NCBI GenBank assembly: GCA_964411985.1
Contig: CAYPNF010000034.1
Coordinates: 33,480 to 97,479, forward strand
Length of the DNA stretch: 64,000 nucleotides
DNA from: CAYPNF01 sp964411985
GTDB lineage: Bacteria > Verrucomicrobiota > Verrucomicrobiia > Limisphaerales > J093
Direction: 5' to 3'
Position numbers and translations under genes: made by a program. The notes below the pieces were generated by a model. It had not been told where the DNA came from. It worked only from the letters and a program-made list of their open reading frames with translations, and ran no database searches. Positions 25,994 through 35,300 of this stretch are shown one piece after another. How positions within the stretch are numbered: position 1 is the stretch's first letter; each line of letters starts with the position of its first letter.

Positions 25994-26902
25994 GTGAACA
26001 CAAACCTGACCCCAGAAAAGCTCGCCCAACTCCTCGCCTTGGACTCACTCCTGCCTTCCCAGATCCGCGGTCAGTCCCAGGTACTGCCACGCATCCTCTC
26101 CGTGCTGAGGCGCGGTGAACTGGGTCTGTGCAAAGCGGGACGGCCCCGAGGCAGCTTCCTTTTCCTGGGCCCCACGGGGGTTGGTAAGACCGAGGCCGCT
26201 ATTGTGTTTACCAACCACTTGTTTGGCCCCGGCCGCCTCTTCCGCTTCGACATGTCCGAGTTCCAGAATCAGGAAGCCCTCGGACTGCTCTTGGGCGCAA
26301 AACTGGGGGAACGCGGCTTCTTTGGGGCGATTCGGGCGGCCGCCAGCGAAGGCACCCTTCTCTTTGACGAAATCGAGAAAGGCCATCCGCGCATCATGGA
26401 CCTGTTTCTGCAGCTCCTCGACGCGGCGAGGCTCACGATCGCCACGGGCGAGGCACTGGATTTCTCCGGGTTCTATGTGGTCATGACCACCAACCTTGGC
26501 TCGGCGGAGTTGATGAGCCTGCAGCACTCCAGCGAAGCGACTCTGGAACGACATGTTCTGACGCGAGCCCAGCAGGCGCTGCGGCCGGAGGTCTTTGCAC
26601 GTATCTCCGAGAAGCTGGTCTTCTACCGGCTAAGCTACGAACACCAACTGGAGATTGCGGAGAAGTTCCTCGCCCGAGAAATCGCCTTTCTGGCGGAGCG
26701 GGGACATCGGTTGGAGTTGCACCCGGGCGTCCTGCCCTTTCTGGTAAGAAAAGGATTTCATCCCAAGCTCGGCGCACGCCCCATGCGCGATGCGGTGGAA
26801 AAGTTCGTGGGAGACGCTCTGGCTAATTGTCTCCTCGCCGGAGGTGAAGGGCATGGAGTGCTCAGTGTGGGTGAGACAGGGGATTGTCTAACGGTGCGGT
26901 GA
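25994..26902 (+). CDS. ClpB/ClpA-type AAA ATPase next to T4SS
   Basis: A 302-residue protein equal to the second ATPase module of Clp unfoldases. It has an arch IRGQSQVLPRILSVLRRGELG, Walker A FLFLGPTGVGKTE, Walker B GTLLFDEIEKGHP, sensor 1 VVMTTNLGS and the arginine-finger area RPEVFARISEKLVFY. It ends with a ClpB D2-small domain with FHPKLGARPMRDAV (sensor 2 Arg). There is no N-domain, no D1 module and no ClpP loop. GTG 25994 is the likeliest start; a TTG at 25922 is possible. It is divergent from the T4SS operon, which has no VirB11 gene in view, so it may be an energising or remodelling ATPase for that system; this is inference. Confidence 0.8.
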   Translation: MNTNLTPEKLAQLLALDSLLPSQIRGQSQVLPRILSVLRRGELGLCKAGRPRGSFLFLGPTGVGKTEAAIVFTNHLFGPGRLFRFDMSEFQNQEALGLLLGAKLGERGFFGAIRAAASEGTLLFDEIEKGHPRIMDLFLQLLDAARLTIATGEALDFSGFYVVMTTNLGSAELMSLQHSSEATLERHVLTRAQQALRPEVFARISEKLVFYRLSYEHQLEIAEKFLAREIAFLAERGHRLELHPGVLPFLVRKGFHPKLGARPMRDAVEKFVGDALANCLLAGGEGHGVLSVGETGDCLTVR

Positions 26903-27129
26903 ATGGAGCCGCGTTCTCGAGGTCCCCGGGGGGGGCTCTGCGTTAGCTTGGCCCAATTACGCCCGGGAGGAATGCCCTCAGCTCCGGCCTGTCTGGGCGG
27001 CGATTCTCAGGGCTCATGGCAGCAGGGCATTGGGTCATCACTCGAGACCGCCCAGGCCAGGCCTGATGGGGCGTGCGAGAACTCCTTGAAAAGGGAAGCC
27101 GGGGAATAGCAAGATGTGTTGTCAAGCCT
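26903..27129. other. intergenic, nothing recognised
   Basis: 227 bases between the Clp-like gene and the TIR gene. Short frames are present but none shows a plausible start, ribosome site and protein-like composition. Confidence 0.4.
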
Positions 27130-27939
27130 ATGAACTTTGCATCTATGCCGACGGACCAGCTCGTCGCAACAGCGCGCTTGCGGGCGCAGGCCGGGGAGAA
27201 CTTGGACGAGATCCTGGCCGAGCTAAGGAGTCGTTTTTCCTATCGTGACTGCCCAGCCACCGACAAGGGCTTGATCGCAGAATTCGACCGAACGGTCATC
27301 GTTCCGCTCTTTGGTTACACCCGGCTTTCACCCCAGACGATACGCCTACCAGGGACAAGGGAGTCTCCCGTTCCCACTTTCTATCGCCCACCTCAACAGC
27401 CGGGGATCAGTATCGGATCCCCGAAAATCGTTGAGGCGAGCAAGGCCAACGTTGTGGAAAAGGAGCCCCGCCAGGCAGCTCGAACCCCCACCAGAGCCTT
27501 TGTCTCCTATTCCCACCGCGATGAGGACATGTTGCATCAATTCCAAATCCATCTTTCCGCGCTCAAGCATCTGGAGCTGCTGGAGGTCTGGAGTGATCGC
27601 GAAACTCTTGGAGGAGGCGTGGTCGATCCGCGTATTCGTGAGCAACTTGAACGAGCTCAGCTCTTCCTCTTGCTCATCAGCAAGGATTTTCTGGCCTCAG
27701 AGTACTGCTGCAAGATCGAACTAAAGCGTGCACTTGAGCGTCAGCAGGAAGGGGTAGCGACCATCATTCCGATCATTGTCCGCGAATGCGATTGGGATAT
27801 TCCCGAACTACGCCAATTCAAAGCGCTGCCAAAGGATGGGAAACCCGTAGACAGCCGCCATTGGAGGAATTCGGATGAAGCTTTCACAAACGTGGCGACT
27901 GGCATCCGTCTGCTTCTGGGTCAGAAGCACGCTTCTTGA
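27130..27939 (+). CDS. TIR-domain protein
   Basis: A 269-residue protein. The N-terminal part has a helical segment (TARLRAQAGENLDEILAEL) and a linker. The C-terminal half is a TIR domain: AFVSYSHRDEDMLHQF (box 1), LLEVWSDRETLGGG, then LFLLLISKDFLASEYC followed by IELKRALERQ, which carries the conserved Glu of the NADase-type active site, and IIPIIVRECDW. The end WRNSDEAFTNVATGIR is typical of bacterial TIR proteins. Many bacterial TIR domains hydrolyse NAD+ in antiviral defence, while others signal or act as effectors. No other defence gene adjoins it, so the exact role is open. ATG 27130 is preferred over a longer reading. Confidence 0.85.
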   Translation: MNFASMPTDQLVATARLRAQAGENLDEILAELRSRFSYRDCPATDKGLIAEFDRTVIVPLFGYTRLSPQTIRLPGTRESPVPTFYRPPQQPGISIGSPKIVEASKANVVEKEPRQAARTPTRAFVSYSHRDEDMLHQFQIHLSALKHLELLEVWSDRETLGGGVVDPRIREQLERAQLFLLLISKDFLASEYCCKIELKRALERQQEGVATIIPIIVRECDWDIPELRQFKALPKDGKPVDSRHWRNSDEAFTNVATGIRLLLGQKHAS

Positions 27940-28261
27940 GAAGAGGCCCTGGGATTTCCGTGTCCTTTTGAGCAGAACCCACCTTCCTCTCGTCGGGGGT
28001 GAGGGCTTGCCGCTGGTGCACGGATCGGATCTGTGCGGTGAAGTAAACAGCGAGCAAGGGCACTCCTTGCCGTTTGAGGTTTTTGGAAATCACGATGGCA
28101 CCTTTGTTAGCGGCCCTCCTGCTCAGCCAAGTTCAGCAGTCCCTGTAACTGAGCCACCAGGGAACCAAACGTCAGGCGGGTCACCTCGGTCACTCTGCCC
28201 AGCGCCCTTCAGTACCCGGGCTTGACTGAAGGCGGGTGAAAGGGGTAAGGACACCGGCACC
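27940..28261. other. 322-base intergenic stretch
   Basis: Both strands have short frames (for example complement 27884-28093, partly over the TIR gene) without recognisable products. A complement-strand stretch near 28110-28190 reads VTRLTFGSLVAQLQGLLNL before a stop and could be the end of a lost gene, but this is weak. Confidence 0.3.
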
Positions 28262-30028
28262 GTGGGATTGAAATGGGAACAATTACTCCCTGACCAGCTT
28301 CGCTACCTCTTGACCTGGGTCCTCGCGGGTACGTACCTCGCGAGTTGGGTTGGCATCGGTTCCGGGTTGCTGGCGAGGGAGGGAGGCGGCCCATGCGCTT
28401 TAGTGCTCTCGCCCGATGGTACGCAGGCCTATGTGGGTTGTTCGGGATGCAACCGTGTGGTTGCCGTGGACCTGGAGAGTGGCAAGGTTCGTCGGTGTTT
28501 CCAGGATAAGGGGTCACCCTTGGGTTTGGCGTTGGATGCGAAGGGTTCGCAGCTTTATGTTGTAGATGGGGCCGCCTCAAGCTCTGTTTCGTCCGTTGAC
28601 CTTGGGACTGGCCAGGAAGGCTGGAGGGTTGCCGTTGGGCATAGCGCCGCAGCTCCTGTCCTCAGCCGTGATGGTAAACGCCTCTATGTCTGTAATCGGT
28701 TCAACAATGATATTTCTGTCATCAGCTTGGCCGAAGGACGTGAAACTCACCGCATTCCCGTCGCTCGCGAACCTGTCGCCGCGGCTTTGAGCCCGGACGA
28801 CTCGCTCTTGGTGGTTGCCAATCATCTCCATCGTGGGCGAGGGGATGCGCAGTTGGTGTCCGCAGAGGTGAGCGTGATCGACACTGGGACCCTGCGGGTA
28901 GTCAGGAATGTGCAACTTCCCAATGGCAGTGGATTGCTACGAGGCGTGGCGGTCTCGCCCGACGGCCGATACGCAGCAGTGACGCATATCCTGGCTCGCT
29001 ATTATCTGCCGACGGTGGAAGCGGATCGAGGGTGGATCAACAACAACGCGCTCAGTCTCCTGGATTTGACCCGCCTGGAGTGTCTGGGGACGGTGGTTCT
29101 GGATGATCTTGACCTGGGTGCCGCCAACCCATGGGGGGTGGTCTGGACGAGCCAAAGCACCCACCTGCTGGTGAGCCACGCCGGAACCCATGAGATCAGT
29201 GTCATCGACGCACCCAAATTGTTGGAAAAGATGCGCAACCGCGCACAACATTCCACCCCTTTAGCAATGGCCAATGATCCCCTGTTTCTCCAGGGACTGC
29301 GCCGTCGCATTTCCGTAGGAGGCGAGGGACCTCGAGCGCTGGCCGCCTCGGGTGATCGGGTGGTCGTAGCCAACTACTTTTCGGACGACCTCACCGTCTT
29401 GGACTTGAGCAAACCGGCCGCTCCAGTCCGGATCATCCCCCTGGGAGGGCACGCAAAGCCATCGTCTGCGGCCAAAGGCGAAGCACTCTTCAACGACGCG
29501 CGGATTTGTTACCAAAGTTGGCAGAGTTGCGCCAGTTGCCATTCCTCGGACGCGCGGACTGACGGGCTTAACTGGGACTTGCTCAACGATGGGGTGGGCA
29601 ATCCCAAGAACACCAAAAGCCTAGTCTTGAGCAGTCGGACGCCTCCTTCCATGAGCCAGGGAGTTCGCACCGACTTCAAGGCCGCAGTTCGTGCGGGGTT
29701 GCAGCACATCCTTTTCCGGCCAGCAAATGAGGCGACTGCGCAGTTGATCGATGCCTACCTCGAGTCTTTGAACGCGATGCCTAGCCCTCTCCTCAAAGCT
29801 GGATCGCTTTCGTCTTCGGCTCGACGCGGCAGAGATCTGTTCTTGAGTTCGCGAACCGGCTGTGCTGGTTGCCATCCTGAGGGTCTCTATACCGATCTAC
29901 AATCTCACGATGTTGGGACCGCGTCGTCGTCTGACACGACTGCGGCTTTTGACACTCCAACTCTCGTGGAGCTATGGCGTACGGCCCCTTATTTGCACGA
30001 TGGTTCGGCGGCGACCCTGCGGGAGGTG
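28262..30028 (+). pseudogene. beta-propeller/cytochrome c protein, 3'-truncated
   Basis: About 590 codons. An N-terminal hydrophobic segment (LLTWVLAGTYLASWVGIGSG) is followed by a seven-bladed YNCE/YVTN-type propeller (LVLSPDGTQAYVG, PVLSRDGKRLYVCNRFNND, VAVSPDGRYAAVTH). Then come two haem c motifs, CASCH and CAGCH, in a di-haem peroxidase/MauG-like domain ending FDTPTLVELWRTAPYLHDGS. The normal C-terminal residues are missing: at the 30020-30039 palindrome the gene is joined to an Rhs tail and stops at 30061 after a few foreign codons. The gene is probably an exported redox protein in its intact form. GTG 28262 is the start shown, not certain. Confidence 0.8.
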
Positions 30029-30039
30029 ATCACCTCCCG
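30020..30039. repeat. 20-base perfect palindrome at a gene junction
   Basis: CGGGAGGTGATCACCTCCCG marks the exact place where the cytochrome gene stops making sense in one frame and the Rhs sequence starts in another. It could be a recombination scar or a hotspot. Confidence 0.7.
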
Positions 30040-31206
30040 TACGACAACAATGGGAACATGAGCACGGAGAGTGGGTACAGAAACTTCTTGTACGACGACG
30101 AGAACCAGCTGACTTCAGTCGATATGAGCGGCAATTACTGGAAGCACGAATTCCAGTACGATGGGAGGGGCAGGCTCAGGAAAGTGACGGATTACACCTG
30201 GAGCTGGCCCAATTGGGTCTCTGTTGGGGAAACCCGGTATATCTATGCCGGAATGCGGGTGCTGCAGGAGCGTAACAGCGGCAACACTCCGACTGTGAGC
30301 TATGTGCGGGGGCAGGACCTGTCCGGCAGTCTGGAAGGAGCGGGAGGGATCGGGGGTCTCTTGGCTCGGTCCAGCGGGTATAGCTCAGGCAGTTGGACCA
30401 CCCATCACTTCTATCACAGCGATGGCAACGGGAATGTGGTGAACCTGACCGATGCGAACGCGGGAGTGGTGGCCACGTACCGGTACGATCCCTTTGGGAG
30501 GAGTACGTACAGTGCCGGGACCCTGGCTAGTGCCAATGTCTACCGGTTCTCCAGCAAACAGTGGATCCCTGATATCAACGTCTACTACTACGGCTATAGG
30601 TTCTATGACCCCAATTTGCAGCGATGGTTGAATAGGGATCCCAAAGGGGAGGCGGGATTTAGGACTATTGCCTCGAGACCCGGAGTGCCCTCTGAAGGAG
30701 ATGGGAACCTCTATGGCTTCATCGAGAACACTCCCACTACCAGTATCGATCCGTTCGGATTGATAACCTGGGATGGGTGCGATGAGGACACCAGAAAATC
30801 AATTGGTGACGGCCTGTCGGAGAGATGTAAGGAAGCCAGCAACAATAACTGTTTCGCCTGCATCCTGCCGCAATATCAGATGACGCTACGCGAATTCTGC
30901 CGCAATCCTGGTTCAGGCGATCTAAAGGTAAAATGCAGAAAGCGCAAACCCGGGACTGAGTATTGTGCCGAAACCACCGCAAAGGGAGTTGTGACGGTGT
31001 ACATTCCCCAAACAAAGGAGTGTAAGGATATGGGTATGGGATGTGTCATGATTCATGAAATTGCTCACGCGATCGCCGATGTTGGAGGCGACATGTTTGA
31101 CACAAAGAGCATGAAGAAGGTGCAACCCTTCGATAACCGGGCATATAGGCTGATGGAGTGCGCTGGTTGCACGGTTAACATCCCACCTGGCGCAACTTCA
31201 CCGTAA
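30028..31206 (+). pseudogene. 5'-truncated Rhs tail with zincin-like tip
   Basis: About 390 codons in frame with no start of its own. It begins PYDNNGNMSTESGYRNFLYD, runs through YD repeats and the core-closing motifs (YYYGYRFYDPNLQRWLNRD), and ends with a tip of about 148 residues after SIDPFGL. The tip is cysteine-rich and carries MIHEIAHAIAD, an HExxH zinc-peptidase motif, so it may be a protease toxin. The core is close to the one at 3605-6219 (shared GAGGIGGLLARS and FYHxDGNGN motifs) and differs from the full Rhs gene at 43126. The tip and following gene look intact. Confidence 0.8.
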
Positions 31207-31236
31207 ATTGGTCGAAACTCAACAGAATCACTTCCC

Positions 31237-31725
31237 ATGGGATCTCCTAGTTCTTGCCATCTCCAGAACAACAACAGCCCGAGACTTCTGCTGTTAGTCG
31301 GCTTGGCGTTCCTCTGCATATGGGCTCAGGTCACTTACGCTCGTGTGACCCCTCGGTTCTTGTCAGCAGAGGAGGAGTTCGCTCGAACTTGGGTCGGCTT
31401 TCACAGCAAATGGGGCCGAGACTACAAGCTTCGGCTCGACCGGGATGGGAGAGGAACCATGATGGTGCTTCACGCAACAAATGTCTTCAGGACCTATAGG
31501 GTTGCAGTCTGGACGCGGCAGAAAGTGGGGGTTGTACACATCCAGTTGGAACCTGACCAAACGGCAAGCGTACCGCCGCGTGTGACCAAGGCCGTTCGCT
31601 TCTGCTATTCACTCGAATTGACAGTGCGTAGCGAGTCGGAAACCGATAAGATAACGCTACTGGACGAGGAGTATCTTCTCGCAAGACAAGCTGCGTTCCT
31701 CAAGGTCCACAACGATACGCCTTGA
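31237..31725 (+). CDS. putative immunity protein for the zincin-like tip
   Basis: A 162-residue protein 30 bases after the Rhs tail. An N-terminal hydrophobic segment (RLLLLVGLAFLCIWAQVTYA) is a signal peptide or anchor, so the protein should sit outside the cytoplasm. The rest is a small alpha/beta protein (WVGFHSKWGRDYKLRLDRDG, VGVVHIQLEPDQ). The position and topology match the putative immunity gene at 6222. I do not recognise the family; the role is inferred from context. Confidence 0.5.
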   Translation: MGSPSSCHLQNNNSPRLLLLVGLAFLCIWAQVTYARVTPRFLSAEEEFARTWVGFHSKWGRDYKLRLDRDGRGTMMVLHATNVFRTYRVAVWTRQKVGVVHIQLEPDQTASVPPRVTKAVRFCYSLELTVRSESETDKITLLDEEYLLARQAAFLKVHNDTP

Positions 31726-31787
31726 GCAAGCGCCCAGTTGGTCGTCAACTTCTCGTATGGTCGAAAGGCTCGAACGCATAAATTCCC

Positions 31788-31880
31788 AGGCGTTTGCCGC
31801 ACTGTCGTCGTATTATGTTCCACGGATTGTAGGGCGGTGACCCGACGGATCGGGTCCTGGAACCGACCACCCGCCGCCTA
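31788..31880. repeat. transposon end fragment C' (degenerate)
   Basis: About 90 bases match the inside of copy A from GTTTGCCGCACTGTCGTCG onward, with a deletion of roughly 17 bases. It abuts the tip of copy C at 31883, so one end seems to have inserted in another. Confidence 0.65.
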
Positions 31881-31882
31881 AG

Positions 31883-32110
31883 TGTTACGAGCTTAATTGA
31901 GGTAGTAAGAACGCTCGATCTGGCGTCGTAAGGATTTTCGGCTCTTTGCCGCACTGCCGTCGCAATTTGTTGCCGAATAGGCGTGCACGGATCGTAGGGC
32001 AATAACGCCACGGAGCAGTCTACGAACCTGAGCACTCGTACCCCAAGTCAGCCCGCGATGACACTCTAAAGGATAGCCGCTGGGGATTCCCCACCGCGGT
32101 CGTAGTGAAT
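31883..32110. repeat. transposon end, copy C (diverged)
   Basis: Starts with TGTTACGAGCTTAATTGAGG, one base different from copy A, and follows copy A with many substitutions and small gaps to about 32110. The divergence shows it is an old insertion. No transposon gene remains next to it; 32111-32233 holds nothing recognisable. Confidence 0.75.
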
Positions 32111-32233
32111 CCCGCTTGGCCTCCCGTTCCCGTTTTCGCTCGCACTAGATGTCATGACCCTGCATCGGAGTGGAAATCACCAAGTTGCGCCTCCAGGAAT
32201 CTACGAACAGCAACCAGCGTGCACCACCGTGAA

Positions 32234-33118
32234 TCAGCTCATCGAAAGGTATAGGTGACTTTCACCTAGCTCCCTTTCGGGCTGGACCGACCCCAGTTTC
32301 TGGCGCCTCAGCATTCCACAGGCCTGCCGCACCGCACGCCTCCGCAGGGGAGACCTTGGGAGTCTCACGATCAAACCATCGGAGAAGTGATTACCGCTTT
32401 TATCCGCGTAGACATCCGGGATAACCACCTTCACCGCTCCGGCCTGATAGAGTGCCTCGACAAACCGCAGGGCCCGCAGTTCGTGTTCGAACCTGCCAAG
32501 CAGCCGTCGACCCCTGTCTTTATTGGCACGCCCAAACCATGTCCGCGCTTCGACCTGGTTGGGCTTGCTGAGCAAACCCTGAATGAAAACCCGGTGAATG
32601 CGCCGCTCGCATTCGGGTCCGGGCTGCAGGGGCTTCCCGGCCCGCCCGCGGAACCTGGGGAACATCGAGTTAGCCTTCGCTGCCTCACGGTATTCCTCGA
32701 TGGTCACCTGACTTCCATCCAAGTAGAAACGCTCGGACAGCAGCGTACCATCCCGAAGCCAGATGCGGCTCCGACCGCAGAACAATCCTCCCACGGTGGA
32801 GACTTCCAGCTTCCTTTTCCCGTTGTCGTGCCATTCACGCTGGAGTCCAGTGCCCCGGTTCATCCGGTACTCCCCGAGTAATCGACCAGTCTCAGTCCAC
32901 TGCCGACACCTGCCGTGGAGGATCCCCTTTCGATAGCGCTCCTCCGATGCTAGGACGCCATTTCGGTGCCAGGCGCGGACCACGCCATGCCTCTGGCCCT
33001 CGCGCAGAGGTACAGCCTCTTGGACCTGCCCGTTACGGTAATACTGCTCTTGAAGGTTCGTGCTCAATGCTGGTGCGTTTCGCTCAAGACTGGCCGACCA
33101 GACCTGCTGGCGGGCCAA
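32234..33118 (-). CDS. MORN/YwqK-type repeat protein
   Basis: A 294-residue protein with at least five repeats of the YwqK/MORN type: QEQYYRNGQVQEAVPLREG, VRAWHRNGVLASEERYRKG, CRQWTETGRLLGEYRMNRG, QREWHDNGKRKLEVSTVGG and SRIWLRDGTLLSERFYLDG. The C-terminal half (about 150-294) is a different domain with KVVIPDVYADKSGNHFSD. YwqK-like proteins are listed as antitoxins in some toxin systems; here the neighbours do not confirm that. The start at 33118 lacks a signal peptide, so it is probably cytoplasmic. Confidence 0.7.
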   Translation of the reverse strand: MARQQVWSASLERNAPALSTNLQEQYYRNGQVQEAVPLREGQRHGVVRAWHRNGVLASEERYRKGILHGRCRQWTETGRLLGEYRMNRGTGLQREWHDNGKRKLEVSTVGGLFCGRSRIWLRDGTLLSERFYLDGSQVTIEEYREAAKANSMFPRFRGRAGKPLQPGPECERRIHRVFIQGLLSKPNQVEARTWFGRANKDRGRRLLGRFEHELRALRFVEALYQAGAVKVVIPDVYADKSGNHFSDGLIVRLPRSPLRRRAVRQACGMLRRQKLGSVQPERELGESHLYLSMS

Positions 33119-33821
33119 ATCCAGGATACCAGGGAAATGCCGGATGCCAAGACCGTGCTCGTTACAATGGCGTGCCGACCACGATCAATGCGCACTCGGC
33201 TTCGGTGATCCGTAGGTACCTGCTGATGTTCTGGCCGCAGAGCGCTCCCACCCTGGGCTATTCACTGCAGCAGATGCGCTTATCAGCAAAGAGCTTAGCC
33301 TACTGTAGCGTCACAGGCAATGCCCCAACTGCCGCGATTCCGTGGCAAGCAGAACGTCCGCCTATCCGATGGGCACCGCAGCGAAACCAGATGCTTTGCC
33401 AGCACGATGTATCCCTTTCGCGCCGCGATGGATGCTATCACCCTTCCGCAAACACCAAGGGAGCCCGGCACTTCACAAACTCGCCAGCCAGACCAGAAGG
33501 AGTCTGGAAGTGGTGTGTGTCCTCAGCGTTTGCTGCGTCATCTTTCGCTCGTGGCGAGTCGTCTTTGCTTGGCTTGCGTAACGACAAATGGCATGCGAGG
33601 AAACTTAAGAGCAAAAACCTTGGCGGGGGCGGGCGGGTCAGAGGAGGAACGGAAGACGCGAGTGGTGTTTACGCGCGGACCCGTAGCATCCTTGAGGCGC
33701 CCACCGCCGCCCTACAATCAGCCTAGGTCTCCTCGCACCGATGTCCCGTGGGAGGACTCCCCCTCTTAGCGCAAACGGATTATCAAGGGAGATCCTGCCC
33801 CGCTGCTCGGCAGCAACCGAC
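33119..33821. other. 703-base stretch without a gene
   Basis: Frames on the + strand through this region are antisense continuations of the MORN gene or basic, repetitive sequences with no protein-like pattern. No frame longer than 60 codons exists on the - strand. No repeats shared with other parts of the window were seen. It may be decayed coding sequence. Confidence 0.4.
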
Positions 33822-35300
33822 TCACCACCACCACCGGGAATACCATTTCGCCACCGTCCCGTCTGGTTCGAGCGGCGGGAGTTTCACGCGGCGGAACCCG
33901 CGCTCGCAGTGGACCAGAACGCATTCATGGTCGCGGAGGCTACGTAGTACATGGGGCTTGAGTTTGTGTTCTTCGGTCTCGGAATAGTTGACGCTACGCC
34001 TGCCAGCACTGTAGCCCCAGGAACGCTTCACGACCCGTTTCTTGCCCAGGAAGTCGGCGGCCTGGACTGCATCTCCCTCATCAGCCGCTCGAAAAATCAT
34101 CCGATTGCGGAGGTTCAACGTCAACACCTTGGATTTATCATGGCCCAGTGGCGGAACCAGGGAGGTGGTGGACTGGGCAGCGGCAACAATGGTGGCCCCG
34201 GCTTCACGAATCACGTCCACGCAGTTATAATCGCTGGTACCGTCCTCGCTGGCGGTCATGAACCGTTGGGCCTCGTCCGCCCACAGGATCAGCAGGTTAT
34301 CGCTGGCACGATCCGCCCTGGACTTATCGAACCGACGTAGCGCGTGGTTGTAGTACAAGAGCTTCAGGAAAGTGTTTACGTACCGCCGCTCGGTTTGGAA
34401 CTTTTGCGGCATGGTGACCAGGATGATTTTACCGTGGTCAATCGAACCAAAGTTGAAGGTGCTGTCCTCCGAACAGAAGACCTCCGCAACTTCCGGGGTT
34501 AAGTAATACTGGAGGTAATTGCCGATGGTTTCCCGCACGCCTCCCAACTGCTCCTCCGGTTGATGGAGCAGGCGGTTGGTGAAATGAGCATGGACCGCCA
34601 TCCGGCGTGGTGTTTCCAGAAGATCAGCAAGATTCTCCAATTCCTCCTCCAACAGGATAGTGTCGGAGAGGAGCTCAAAGGCGCCCTGGAGCGTCACCGG
34701 TCGGTTCAGTTCGTAGAGCAATTCCAGCGCATGAGCAATATGCGTCTGTGCCTGACTCTTGAAGAACCCCTTGTCGCCCCCCTGGCCAAGGCTGGTAGCG
34801 GTGTCGACGACGAACTTGGCGTAAGTCGTGAAGGGGATGCTGCGGTCACCGGTCAGGTTGTAGCGGTGTCGGGGTGTCCAACCCGGATCCGCCCCATCAC
34901 CTTGGATTTGGAGATGGATCAGGTCCCGCTCACGCCCATAATGCTGGGCCATGGCAGAGAGAGTCTCCCAATACACGCCCTTTTCGTCGATGCACAAGCC
35001 TCCCCAACGTGGTTCGTTCTGGAAGACTTGATGAGCCAACTGGTTGATGCCCGAGCTGGTCTTACCCGACCCGGTGTCCCCCGTAATGAGCCAGCCTCGG
35101 CAGAACTGGTTGCGCCGCCAGGCGAGACCACCCAGCTTGGCAACATACCCCTTGCGCTTGGGTGGGTTGAACAGGAGCCACAGCGCAACGATTGCGAGGA
35201 GAACTCCGGCTGCAAGGATCGATCCACGAGAGAGATGGACGTCGCGCAGGGCATCGCTGACCAAAGTCATCGGTCCATTCGACAGGAAGTCTAGCTTCAT
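33822..35300 (-). CDS. VirD4/TraG-like coupling protein
   Basis: A 492-residue type IV coupling protein. There is one or two N-terminal membrane segments (ILAAGVLLAIVALWLLF, about 28-44), Walker A WLITGDTGSGKTS (about 70-82), Walker B NLLILWADEAQRF and the downstream REAGATIVAAAQSTTSLV typical of VirD4/TraD motors. Such proteins hand the relaxase-DNA complex to the secretion channel. The start ATG at 35300 shares its A with the stop of the upstream gene. It is the last gene of a four-gene operon starting at 36791. It is rather short for the family (usual 550-700), lacking an all-alpha insertion or long tail. Confidence 0.88.
   Translation of the reverse strand: MKLDFLSNGPMTLVSDALRDVHLSRGSILAAGVLLAIVALWLLFNPPKRKGYVAKLGGLAWRRNQFCRGWLITGDTGSGKTSSGINQLAHQVFQNEPRWGGLCIDEKGVYWETLSAMAQHYGRERDLIHLQIQGDGADPGWTPRHRYNLTGDRSIPFTTYAKFVVDTATSLGQGGDKGFFKSQAQTHIAHALELLYELNRPVTLQGAFELLSDTILLEEELENLADLLETPRRMAVHAHFTNRLLHQPEEQLGGVRETIGNYLQYYLTPEVAEVFCSEDSTFNFGSIDHGKIILVTMPQKFQTERRYVNTFLKLLYYNHALRRFDKSRADRASDNLLILWADEAQRFMTASEDGTSDYNCVDVIREAGATIVAAAQSTTSLVPPLGHDKSKVLTLNLRNRMIFRAADEGDAVQAADFLGKKRVVKRSWGYSAGRRSVNYSETEEHKLKPHVLRSLRDHECVLVHCERGFRRVKLPPLEPDGTVAKWYSRWWW

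Noticed and set aside
32947..33726. 259-codon + strand frame over the start of the MORN gene and the gap after it
   Set aside because: Composition shifts along its length, there is no ribosome site, and part is antisense to a recognisable gene.
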